From the NCBI RefSeq assembly GCF_000699445.3, contig NC_067196.1:42685806-42749805 (forward strand): DNA of 64,000 nt. Direction: 5' to 3'. Positions 1-10,609 of this stretch are shown piece by piece. The notes under the pieces were generated by a model. It worked only from the letters and a program-made list of their open reading frames with translations. It was not told the DNA's origin and made no database searches. This DNA comes from Schistosoma haematobium. Its lineage: Eukaryota; Platyhelminthes; Trematoda; Strigeidida; Schistosomatidae. The translations under genes and the position numbers were made by a program. Position 1 is the first letter of the stretch. The number at the start of each line of letters is the position of its first letter.

Positions 1-330
1 TACCAACACTTGAGGTCACCTTGTTCACGACAACCCCCTCAACTCTTGATAATTATCCCACCTCCACGAACAATACTTCTCGCATTTCATCACGCGCCAG
101 CAATGCTAATGATTTGCGCTTGAGAACTATTATTTCTGGTTTCTTGAAACTACTACCTAAACTACATATTATAGCTTTTAATGTTCGAAATTTTTGTCGA
201 ATAGAGCAACAGACTTTTCTAACTAGGAATCTAAAATCTCACACCATCGATGTATGCTGTGCCTCGCGAACGCACATCAGTCAGCTAGAACGGTCCAAGT
301 TACCATACCTCATTAGCACAAGATGAACAC
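1..330 (+). mobile_element. LINE fragment: start of the endonuclease domain
   Basis: An open frame (about 21-326) contains the AFNVR, RIxQQ and SHTIDVCC-type segments that I associate with the first part of the APE-type endonuclease of a common schistosome non-LTR retrotransposon. This enzyme nicks target DNA to prime reverse transcription. Only the first strand/helix region is present. The catalytic GDLN and SDH motifs that should follow are missing, and the frame ends soon after, so it is a dead fragment. The element may extend left of the window. The next LINE piece lies on the opposite strand, so the two are not one simple insertion. Recognition is from memory of the family. Confidence 0.65.
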
Positions 331-469
331 CGGATTCATAGAAGTAGTTAGTTCAGTGGTGGTAATATATAAAAGACTGCATATAAGGACATAGTACATG
401 AAGAAAGAATTAGTTCGTAGAAATAGAGATATAAAGCGATTTTAATCTCATAGTTTAAGAGAGGAGAGA

Positions 470-1110
470 GTGTTTACACCGATGCCATATCACCCAGTCT
501 CCAACCATTGGTTACAATAGTCACGCGGACCCCGACCAAGTAGTCCGCATCTACCAACATGGCTCAGACCAGAAGTTAGTAACTTCACTGACTGGTGCCA
601 CGTTTCAGTTTGGCCGCTCCTAACTTTCTTCCAACCATCCCCAACGCCGGTTAGGGTTGCACGTCGTGGTAATCGGTGTTCAGGTATACGCAACACGTGA
701 CCCAACCATCTCAGTCGATGAAGATTCACAACCTCATCAACTGATTTACCATCATTCCCTAATACCCTGCGTCTAACCTCACTATTACTTACCCGGTGAT
801 CCCAGCAGATACGAGCAATATTTCTAAGGCATCTATGGTCAGATACTAGTGGCTTACGAGTATCTTCTACTCTAAGTGGCCACGTTTCGCAGCCGTATGG
901 TAGAACAGAATGAACTACTGCACAGTATACTCGTCCCTTGATTGGTAGACGGATATCTCACCTTCGTCGCAGGTGACGTATGTTGGCAGAAGCCAAACGA
1001 GTTTTCTGAGTCCGTGCAGAGATTTGGTCAGACACCAACCCATTAGGGCTGATCAGATATCCAAGATAAGTGAAGTTGTAGATGCGTTCGACTACTTTAC
1101 GTTGAAAGCT
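470..1110 (-). mobile_element. LINE fragment: C-terminal part of reverse transcriptase ORF
   Basis: Read on the minus strand, the frame gives a YLGYLISP segment near 1060, then SVLPYGCETWPLR, CLRNIARICWDHRVSN, and the LRWLGHVLR / PEHRLPRRA / GWKKVR block ending near 490. This is the region downstream of the RT catalytic core in a widespread schistosome LINE family. The catalytic FADD core is not present. At least one in-frame stop follows the HLRRR segment near 960. It is a non-functional 3' piece, in the opposite orientation to the endonuclease fragment at the window start. Confidence 0.8.
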
Positions 1111-1790
1111 CTAATGTGTAGTTCAGAGCGAGGTCTCAGTAGACCTGAGAGGAAGTTAAGAGTTGAAAGCCGACATATAAGGAGTACTAAAAACTGTAGA
1201 GGGAGATTGATTATGAACACAGTGATCTTGAGTGGTCACAGATACCAGGACGGTTATCACTTCCCGGCTGCCCACACCGTGGATGGGTTCTTCTGGAGGT
1301 ACCTGAAAAGGAAATTAGATTAGATGTGGTCTTACTGACCTGGGAGCGTGACCGCAGTGCCCAAGGGACAACTGCTTGAGGTCGTTCACACACGACCTTT
1401 TTATGGGCAATTTTTGTGTTAGCTCCGTACTTGTTGACCCTACCGGCGGAGACGGATGTCCGTGGGATAAAACGAGGTGTGCATTTTTAAGGTCGACCTC
1501 TTCCGACCCCACCCCTCCTTGTGGGAGGGCAACACCACTGTTATGCTGGTTGTCTGAAGGGAACATCTTGCTGCTGTCACACCTCTGTAAAGTCAGCAGT
1601 ACGATTTCGGACTTCGAGTTCGTTGCTTTTAGTATTACCGCTCCTCCGCAGGACCTTGAGGAACGGTTGTATCACCCAGTATAGCTCGTTTGCTTCATCA
1701 CAATAGGCAAGCAAGACCACCACCTCAGGGTAGCAACATTGGTCGGGCCCAAAAGCACACGTAGGATCCACCTACTGACATTCATATGAC
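1111..1790 (-). mobile_element. Probable leader or internal region of a retroelement
   Basis: This stretch is visibly richer in G+C than its surroundings and resembles sequence that recurs in schistosome genomes next to the LINE family at 470-1110. Three short minus-strand frames exist (1211-1393, 1315-1566, 1577-1771) without a shared reading frame. One carries a Cys-containing DPTCAFGPDQCCYPEVV segment. I infer that it belongs to a retroelement lying on the minus strand, joined to the RT piece after loss of the middle. No domain is recognised, so the class is uncertain. Confidence 0.4.
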
Positions 1791-1936
1791 CTCACCACGT
1801 CAATATAAATAACCAACACGAATTACACTTCTAGTATCTGGAAACCCCACTGCTACTTCCTTTGACCTCGCTGGTGTACGTAGAGAATTAAGTTCATAAG
1901 CAGAACAGGGTTCGTTAGGCTGAATTCCAATAGAAA

Positions 1937-1972
1937 GCTAGCTTCAATTGACTCATGATCTCAACTGTTGAA
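1937..1972 (+). repeat. Short fragment related to the hammerhead-bearing repeat
   Basis: The words CTAGCTTCAATTGACTCATG and the following ATCTCAA match, on this strand, the segment found just downstream of the hammerhead ribozyme in the minus-strand repeat near 15485-15510. No ribozyme core (CTGANGA or GAAAC) is present next to it here, so only the shared downstream part survives. Confidence 0.5.
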
Positions 1973-2769
1973 ATTTATTTTATTTGTTGATGACCGTCAT
2001 AGAACCACATAACCTCTTACCGTGATTTGGAATGTCGATTATCACAAAAATACAAATCACCATACTGAAAATTCTAATGGTAGAGAATCATGCATTAAGA
2101 ATCGTCTGCTCGGCTATCTTCACAACCGCTGCTCACGTAAGTGATTTTCGAGTCCCTGTCTCCAATCAAGTTGTCGAAATAAATGCAGAATTATTACGTA
2201 ACATAATTAAGGCAGCGATCTAGACACCGACTTCGAACAAAGGACTTGTTTTGTCATAAAACGTAAACAAAATGCCAATTTGTTGAGATTGTAATGACGT
2301 AGTTATATATCCGCTTAAAGCTACGAGCAGATGAAGTGGGGCCCACATCACTGGTGGTTATCATAAAAAATTTTACATCTTCAAGTGAAATCTAGCACAT
2401 GTCTAAGCTGAATTTGAAGGATGCATATAAAACACACTTTCTGCTATCCAATGTTTGTATACGAAATATTTCGAACGAGGTCGATATTTTGGTTAGAATA
2501 GATCGTCATGGCGACTGGTTGCGATGTTCTTAATATTTCAGCTACAAGCCTGCGCAAGTGTATTTCAAAATGCTGAAGCTATTTCTCAGTAGAGCGAGAG
2601 CTTAGCGCACTACCCTATTACATGAAATCCAACACCACGGGTCATGATCTAAAAAGACTAACAATAGCGACATGACATTCTATTTTGAACACAAACTGAA
2701 AATGGTTCCCACCAGAATGGGACTAAAGTAAAACTACCAAATCGAGTTTTTAAGTACTCGTGAATTAAG
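1973..2769. other. No recognisable gene
   Basis: A+T-rich sequence lying 3' of the CHCHD2/10-type gene. There are only short chance frames. No clear AATAAA signal on the minus strand was seen close to the stop codon of that gene, so the end of its transcript is not defined. Confidence 0.5.
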
Positions 2770-3145
2770 CTAATGGTATAATCCGTACTGGCGACTGCAT
2801 TCTTTTAGAGCTTCAGAGAAGCCACTGCAAGCACTTATATCACTTTGAGACTGAGCGCATCGAATAAGTTCATCAACATGGTATTGACATGGAGATTGTG
2901 ATTGATCCGAAGTTGAGGATATCTGGGCAGGCTGTGCAGGATTGCCACCCAATCCACCTGACAATGCTCCCGTAACAGCGTGACCAACAACTGAACCAAT
3001 AGCTACACCCCCGGCTGTAGCTGCCATCTGTCCCATTAAACCTGGCTGTCGCGGTTGTGCTGGAGGCTGTGCAACAGCAGATGGAGGTGCACGAGCCGGC
3101 AAATTTGCACGTGGACGAGACGAAACTCTTGAAGGACTAGATCCT
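2770..3145 (-). CDS. CHCHD2/CHCHD10-like mitochondrial twin-CX9C protein, main (last) exon
   Basis: CHCHD2/10 proteins are small intermembrane-space proteins linked to MICOS/cristae upkeep, respiration and, for CHCHD2, nuclear stress signalling. The visible 124 residues show the family order: an Arg/Pro/Ala-rich leader (SRVSSRPRANLPARAPPS), a central Gly/Ala hydrophobic helix (GLMGQMAATAGGVAIGSVVG), and a C-terminal CHCH domain with two CX9C pairs (CQYHVDELIRC and CSGFSEALKEC), then stop at 2770. A minus-strand acceptor (tttatag) at about 3146-3150 marks the exon start. Upstream open sequence to 3243 looks like intron read-through and lacks family similarity. The first exon, expected to encode only a few residues (Met-Pro/Val-Arg type), was not found. 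An intronless pseudogene is unlikely because the boundary looks like a splice site. Confidence 0.9.
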
Positions 3146-6100
3146 CTATAAAATTTAAAGACATCACGTAAAAGACAATTGATAAGGTCACCTTCGAGGC
3201 ATTGTGCTAAGCTTTTTGAAGACCACGCTGCTGGTTTTCCCACGACAAGGCCACTAGCAATTAAAACAAATATTTACACACATTAACAATTTAGAGTATG
3301 TGAAATTGGTCTTGTATGTTTACGAGATCCGCCCGTTTATGTTAGTTTTTCGACTGTATTTTCACCAAAATAACATTCAATAGTTGGATTCAGATTTGAG
3401 TTGTTAGGACAGAAGGCAGACGGCCCTCTAATACCAGATAAAAAAAAGTAGTTAACCGAAAAGTATTTTCATTTTATGCGGAACGATTTGGATCATCTGA
3501 TACACTTAGGTAGCTCTCCAGAGCAAAAGTCAGATGTTGAGGCCGTTGTCAAATCATGTTGTTTGCCTGTAAAATTTCAAGCCCGTAGATTGCTTTTCAA
3601 ATCTGTTTTTCAAAAATTTTAACAATAATTAACCTTGTTAATAAATTCTTTCGTATGATAAATCAACAAATATTGATTCAGATCCTGATATGTGTAGTAA
3701 GCGGAGAAGGCCTTGCCTTATGTTATTCGTTCTCTAGTATTCATGTGTGAATTTCTAGTCTTATCATGAATATGTCAATTGAAGTTGCGGACACCACTGT
3801 TTCGTGTAACATATCCTTAGAATCGATGGTTAGATGTGAAAATCCGTATGCTACTGGCATTTTGTTTGTTATATACTCTTTGTATCATGATTTTAATTTC
3901 ATGCTATTACTGTTAATTATGGCTTTCACAAAATTGCACTACAATAGACTTATTTGAACATAGAATGTAGATATAACAACTGTAAGGCAGTTCATTGTAC
4001 AGGCTCTTCACGAAGGAACATTCACTGTATGAGCAGCAGAAATGGAGAATTGTGTTCTCATCCCCAATGCCAGTAAACAAATTTTTGTTTCGCACCAGTT
4101 TATTAATAAACAAGTCCTCCGTTCTCTCGCACTATTTTTCGGGCTAGGCGTATGTTGAACGTTTCAATGGTGTAAGCCAGTCGATGCGGTTGGGACTCTT
4201 TTGGTCCTATTCAATTCCGTTCATTCAGCCTTCAGAGCTTCGATGTGACTGAGTAGTGTATTTGAGTCTGCAATGTCAAAGCAAATATATAACAGAAATA
4301 CATTGAATTTACCAACTAATGGATGTTATGGTCAGAATTTTCCAGTTTTTTGGTGATATAGGAATCTAACCCCACCTTACTGCATATATTTGGAGCACGG
4401 TATGGTAATTTTGTCGCTCAGAAGATAGTTATGCGCTTTCCAACTCTTTATTTCATTGTCTTAACTACCGTTTCGTTCATCTCTTAATATTCGGAATTCT
4501 GCATAACTTCTCAGCCCAATTACTAGATCGTAACTTATGAACGTACTAAACCGTGACAATGTAAAAGCAGTATTATGTGTTTTCGCTGGTTTAGTGGTTG
4601 GATGGAATATTGTGAAGGGAACTTATTGATGAGTCTCCGGTGACGCCTTCAAATGGGTTATGTTTGTGTTTCTATGAACATGTTGGGTTTAGTTACCAGA
4701 TATAGCCACCGCCTACCTATGGAGTGTTATATTTTTGGCCTGTCTACTTCACACTACCATGTCTCTACCATGTTAACGGAAACCTGTGCTCCAAATCTCT
4801 AACTACTTGTTACATCCAAATTTTGCTCTAGTCCGTTTCTGGAACATGTTTGATTGGTCCACTCGTAACTTACGACCCGAATAACAAGATAACTTAATTC
4901 CATTTCGGTTACCAAGATTTGTCCACAAGTTACAAGTAGTCGACCAAAACAGAATGTACTAATCAGAACAATTACACGAAAACCCTCAATTTTTAGGTTT
5001 CTTGAGCAATCTTTCCAAAATACGAAACCGAAGTGGTGTAAAGTCGAAAATACCTGGGATGAAGTTGTAAAAAACGGAGTTCCAAACTTGAGTAAAACAA
5101 ATGCATTCAGAACGGTGCACTCAGTGATATACACTATAACAAATAAACACTTTCAGTTCTTTCTGTAACACTATTAACTCTAGGCTGTTATGTCTGTTAA
5201 CGGATTACATTTAGAATGCTTTTCACTTCATTCACATACAAACATGTGCTCCTCAAGTAATAGAGGACATTCAAAAAATACACTGGGCAACTTTAATCGT
5301 CCTCTTTCTACTGCCGACCCTCTTCTTATGACTTTGTCATCATCACGATTACCATCTAGGTTCTGGACATGTATCCTCGGTCCACTTAAATCACTCTCTA
5401 AAGTGCGTATGTAAGCTTTTAATGCCAATGCGACATACGAAATCGAAAAGTAATATACCACGCCAGTGACTGTGGAATCTCGTTCTATCAGTGTATTCTG
5501 TGACTCAAAGACACACACCATTCAAGAATGACCGTTCATCTGTCTTCATGTAGTCAATCTAGAGAGGAGGCAATCTATAAAACCTGCGCTTCAAAAGACT
5601 TGTCTGTTCCTTTTCTGCAACCTCAGGGGACTCGGTGTATCCATAGGTATAAAAGCAAAACAGACTCTCATCAGCCCGTTTCCAGTAGACGATCGCTTTT
5701 GTGGGACAGAGGAAACCCGGATCGCAAGCAGAAATGTGCGTCATTGCTCTGCCCACTCTTCTAACAACTGCAGTTTTGTGAAGTAAATATGTCTCACAGG
5801 GATAATCCTTTTCTCCGTATGATAACTAAATGCTAAGACCTCCTAATGGTACTTTGGGATGTTATTATCCAAAGCCTCATGTCCCGAGACGGATAACAGT
5901 AACCGGCCGGTGAAACTTTACCGTGACAGTTGTTTATTCCTAAGACACACCTATTTTATTATTAAGGAAATACGTCATGTAACGTGTTGACGTCCGAAGT
6001 TGCCTCATCATTACACAGGAAAGGCCTACTTATGACTATCCACCGCTGAACAGGCTTGACAGATGTCTTTCGCTCACTGTGGAGACATGCTTAGACTCAA

Positions 6101-8144
6101 ATTAAGCTCTGGTGTAGAAAGATATTTGAATATTTTCGAGTAAAGAGAAACTTCAATAGGATGACGGTTTCGCCTTCTCTCTCGCTATACCCTTTACATA
6201 CCTTGCGCTCATAACCACACAGGGTTTATGAATAAATATTTTGTATCACATTTATATAAATTATCTTTTCAGATTCGCCGTATCTTCATTATATATGTAG
6301 GACCCCTAAACATGGATATTTGATGTCTACCAGCTGCAACTAAGTGGGGCCTTCGTCGCCTAATCCCACACTATTACTGCAAAAACTCTCCTATCATCAA
6401 ATTTTGCCACATTATTGGATCGCCTTTCGGTTTTTCTGAAATACATATATCACTTTTTATTCTTATTTTATCTCATAGACCGACTAAATAAATCGCTCAC
6501 ACCTTTCCCGATTCTTCCTTCCTTTGTTTATCAAAGTCAACTCAGAATTCTTCTAAATACTACGGAACTTGTTTAGATATGTAAACATCAATAAGACTTG
6601 TGAGTAATTATATTTATGAGGATACCCCGAATAGTTTCTTTACAACACATATATTCCAATAGGCTGTTTTTGAATAGTATTAATGATGATAATTATTCGG
6701 TTGACGATTAAAAGTTTAGAAAGGCATTTTGTTTAGTTCAATCACTTAATTAGGATTTAGTACAATAACTACTCAGGGATATTGATATTTGTCTCTTAAA
6801 CTTGCTACCTCCTTGAATTTTGTTTGTAACATCAGATTAGCTTCGACGTTCCCTCAACAGAACCTGTCTCATTAGATTCAAACCCTCTCACTAAGACCAA
6901 GGAGCTTTCACTAATAAACATTTGCAATAAAAGCGATTAGGCTAGAAGATATACGTGAATCTTCACATTTTTATGTAACATTTCTGAGGTAACAAGGACC
7001 TAAAATTGCCACAAGTATTCAAAATTTTACGACGCCTTTACACTTAGCGTCTTTATTGTCGAAGTCTGTTAACTCAGTCAAATCAGAAGTCAGAAAACTA
7101 AAAAGTTCGAATATATTGGTAAGTGTTTTATCTAAGCTGGCTCATAGTTGTGGCATATGCGTAGCACGGCGGACCTGCTTTTGATCTATTATTAGACCAG
7201 TACAATCTCTTGCTTATTAACTATTTCCCTTGTTGTTTGGCACGTTAGTTTATGCTAAAAAACTTTTGACTGTATAGCACAAGTTTTCTTTCGGAGGCAT
7301 TTTTCGCTTTTGATATAATTTGTTCACTTTAGTAGATTAGAACAGTTTAAATTGAACATATAACAGTACGAGTGAACAAAAATTCTCCATACGCGATGCA
7401 GAAGAACGCAGTCTGGCCTAACACATTAAGTTTGGTTCCTTAATTCTGCGTTCAAATCGAATATTGGTATTTCCGTCACAACAACCATTAGCTTTATTCT
7501 ATGGTACCAATCATTAACCTTTTTTCTTGTTCCAAGAGTCCGAATCTGCTAGTAACAAGTCTTCTTGATGGATTGGAAAATCTGACATACGATTAAAAGC
7601 ATGGATCTGTGATTGGTAGATATGAGAAATCAAAATCAATATAACTGAATACTTCCCTTATCACCATCATCATGAAGAGCATAAGACAAATAGTACATTC
7701 TGTCCTACAAGCATGGGTGCATTAAAATCCTCACCCTCACTATCGGTGTTCGCTAGTCAGAAGCTTCAACCTCTTTCGCTTTTCGATATTAGGCACTTTT
7801 GAAATGATGACCGTACTATAGTTATGTCATACTTCATGCTGTATGTTTCATGCCATGCTACATCATTTCTGTATCATGTGGTACAAGCGTATTGGAAAAT
7901 TAATTGTTATGGGTCATTTGTAAGGCAACGATATAGCATCGTATATTACAATCGTATAAAGTACGGGTTTCTGAACAAGATATAGTTCAGCGGGACTAGG
8001 CCAACTGCTGGAGGAGTGTGAGACTGCAATACTTATGCATCAGTCAACGTGCAACCAAACTACGAAATTCACAGCCTGACATACTTTTCGGCTTTTAAGT
8101 CGTCCTACATAGTGAGTAATTAGAGTTTTGACAAGAGATTAGAT
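3146..8144. other. Long gene-poor stretch, upstream of the CHCHD2/10-like exon
   Basis: It should hold the first intron and probably the first exon and promoter of the minus-strand CHCHD2/10-like gene, but I could not place them. Short frames at 4799-5134, 5228-5521 and 5559-5756 have no recognised domains. The 4780-5800 part is slightly richer in G+C and may be old repeat sequence. Nothing else is supported. Confidence 0.4.
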
Positions 8145-8367
8145 GGTGAGACTGTAATTTAAGGACGACCTTTAAACGAATCTTAAATGACCTTGACAAT
8201 TATTAGCCAATCAGAAGACAGTTGGTATAAAGTGAAAATATATTATAAGAAAGTAATGAATTACGGTGGATATTCTTCTTTTACATGATTTAAAAATTTG
8301 TTAGGGTTTGATAAAGGTTCAGAGGTTCTGAATTCATAATGCATATGGTATAGAAACTCGTCCATAG

Positions 8368-8400
8368 TGTTAGGGTTTAGGGTTAAGATTAGGGTTAGGG
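8368..8400 (+). repeat. Interstitial TTAGGG-type telomeric repeats
   Basis: A short run of TTAGGG units with variants (TTTAGGG, TTAAGA) immediately inside the left arm of the fold-back repeat. The orientation is opposite to the CCCTAA run at 8530-8630. Confidence 0.85.
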
Positions 8401-8529
8401 TGGCGAGATTCTAATTTAGGGACGAGCCAGTCAGAAGCGTTTGAGCAACTTCAAGTTCACGGAGCCAATTTCAACACGTGATGCTAACATACGATCGGAT
8501 TTTAGAGAAGAGGTGTTAATTGAGAGGCT

Positions 8530-8630
8530 ACAACCCTAACCCTCACCCTAACCCCTAACCCTAGGCTACAGCCCTAACCCTAACCCTAGGCTACAGCCCT
8601 AACCCTAACCCTAGGCTACAACCCTAACCC
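8530..8630 (+). repeat. Interstitial CCCTAA-type repeats with a 25-bp higher-order unit
   Basis: CCCTAA units are interrupted regularly by CCCTAGGCTACA, giving about three tandem copies of a 25-bp unit (GCCCTAACCCTAA then CCCTAGGCTACA). The array abuts the right arm of the fold-back repeat. The higher-order interruption shows that it was amplified as a satellite rather than added by telomerase alone. Confidence 0.85.
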
Positions 8631-8847
8631 TATGGACGAGTTTCTACGCCATATGCATTGTGTATTGAGAATCTCTGAACCTTTATCAAACCTTAACAAG
8701 TTTTTAAATCATGTAAAAGAATATCCATTGTAATTCATTACTTTCTTATAATATATTTTCACTTTATACCAACTGTCTTCTAATTGGCTAATAATTGAAA
8801 TTGCTCAAACGATTCTGATTGGCTCGTCCCTAAGTTAGAGTCTCGCC

Positions 8848-9763
8848 GATTAGATAAGTCATGTTGGGTCTTATTCAGTGTCGAGTTAGCAACATTAAGT
8901 CCAGTTTCGTAGATTATGATGTCACTTGGGATGACGATATTTACGGACTTGATAGTGGCGTAAAATCAAGCGTCCATTTCGGTTCGATGATGGAAAGGTT
9001 GTTTGAGAGTAGATAATTCTTTCTACTGGGGCAGATGTTAAATGTTGACTTCTCAACTTTATTGAAAATCATGTGTTATTTATGAGCATGGTGTGATATT
9101 CCTTTAATAATGATGAAGAATATAGACTATAACAATTAAGGGTGTCCTTTCACTTCCGAGTAGTATTATTATTTTTATTATTCACAAACATCTCACGAGT
9201 ACATGAGCATTGTGAAGAACCCATTTCGGGTTTCTTCAAAAGTGCAATAATACACAAGTTTCAATAATGTTAGCATTATATTTGTCATATTTGAAAAAGA
9301 GAGTAATAATAACAGAACAATAATAAATCAGGTTCTGTGTAATTGAGAATATTGAATTGAGCTTAAAGAAGGAAAGGAAGAAAATAAGGGAATAGAAATA
9401 AAGGATATGTGAAATACGCAAATAGTTTGATAAGCATGCTTCTGAACACAGAACATGAATAAACGACTATGTATGCATCGTCAAATTAGTAACTAAATAA
9501 AGTAGAAAGTAATTAAGAAAAAATAACTTATTATTGCAGTAAGATATGACGCTAGAATGTTGTGCAGTCATCATTTGGAGTGATGCTATGCAAGTCACAG
9601 TTAAGTAAAAAGGATAACCAAATATCGGTATGCATGGGTCATATATACATAGTGAAGATAAAAAGATTCTGAGAAGTTAACACGAGTGATAAGTGTTCAA
9701 TTCAGAATGACTGCCACATAATTAAATAAGCTGTATTATTAATAAAATCGGTGATGCAAGTGT
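8848..9763. other. No recognisable gene
   Basis: A+T-rich, with only chance frames (for example a low-complexity Phe/Ile-rich minus frame at 9236-9421). No repeat or RNA gene was identified. Confidence 0.5.
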
Positions 9764-9835
9764 GAGGGTATCTCAGTGGTAAGCTATTCAGCTATGAGAT
9801 GACGTACCTGAGTACGATTTTCTTCGAAGTCGAGA
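9764..9835 (+). repeat. tRNA-like module, probable SINE head
   Basis: TATCTCAGTGGTAAGC near 9769 resembles a tRNA A box (TRGCNNAGTGG) and GAGTACGATTTTC near 9810 resembles a B box (GGTTCGANTCC). The spacing of about 30 bases between them fits an internal RNA polymerase III promoter. The sequence does not fold convincingly as a complete cloverleaf and lacks a clear acceptor stem, so I call it the head of a tRNA-derived SINE rather than a tRNA gene. Confidence 0.45.
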
Positions 9836-9849
9836 TCTTCAGTACAAAC

Positions 9850-10609
9850 AATCAAAATAAATAAAGAACAGAATGAAGACATACTTTGGTCATTTCAAAC
9901 GCATATAACTGTTATTAATCTTCATACCTGTTCGCCCCTTTTTTTCGTCTTTTCAACATCCACACGTATATATTGAGCTAATACCTCAGCTTGGACTACA
10001 TAACAAATGTGTGCTGGCTTAGGCCACAGTTTATGCCGGACCTAGTATTTGTCACTTTTTAACTCGTAAATAGTACTATTTCATGGACAACTTTAGACAG
10101 TCATTCCGTCGTGAAAGTTATGTGTACATCGGTGCAGGCTGAAATGACATCCGGAAAGCAGAGAACACATGATGATGGAATGAAATCAAGTTCAGTGCAG
10201 ATTGACAGGGATCTCAGACAATGATCTTGACCAACATAACCGGAAGAGACGGAAAGAGCTAAGACGACACTTGGTGTGATATTTTTTTTCATATTAACCG
10301 AATAAACAGGCACAAAAAGTTCAGTCGTCAGTGCGAACATATGCGAAATAGATGGAGTCACAATATACTTCCATATCAGGAAATTGGAACAATTGGTAAA
10401 ATACTTCGAAAAAAACGATTCGACCATCTCTCAGTCATGCTCTCGATACCCACTGTCCCAAAAGGCCTAAAACTAGAAGTCGAAACAAGCTCCCGTATCC
10501 GTCGTAGAATTCGAATAGTTCGGGTTAGTCTAAAGCGGGGAAGAGCATCAAACACTTTTTAATTAACCAGGAAGATGTTTGAGGACAGTGGTCAAATTTA
10601 ATCAACTAG
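9850..10609. other. Unclassified sequence upstream of RTE copy A
   Basis: Two overlapping frames of opposite strand (10101-10427 minus, 10341-10562 plus) have no recognised domain. The segment from about 10085 onward is less A+T-rich than its left flank and may be old repeat sequence. Homology with the other RTE copies starts only near 10610. Confidence 0.35.

Larger units (their letters stand above)
8145..8847. repeat. Fold-back repeat with ~220-bp arms and internal telomere-like hexamers
   Basis: The left arm (8145-8366) and right arm (8631-8847) are imperfect inverted copies. Examples are AGAAGACAGTTGGTATAAAG and TAAGAAAGTAATGAATTAC on the left against their reverse complements on the right, and GAAACTCGTCCATA (left inner end) against TATGGACGAGTTTC (right inner end). 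Between the arms are TTAGGG-type repeats (8368-8400), a second partial copy of the arm's outer end (GGCGAGATTCTAATTTAGGG from 8402), and CCCTAA-type repeats (8530-8630). No open frame for a transposase is present. It may be a non-autonomous fold-back element or a rearranged subtelomeric repeat. Confidence 0.85.

Noticed and set aside
3146..3243. N-terminal extension MGKPAAWSSKSLAQ of the CHCHD2/10-like frame
   Set aside because: It lies upstream of a clear splice acceptor, has no similarity to the family's N-terminus, and is best read as intron.
9764..9835. A true tRNA gene
   Set aside because: No acceptor stem or full cloverleaf; only the promoter boxes are tRNA-like.
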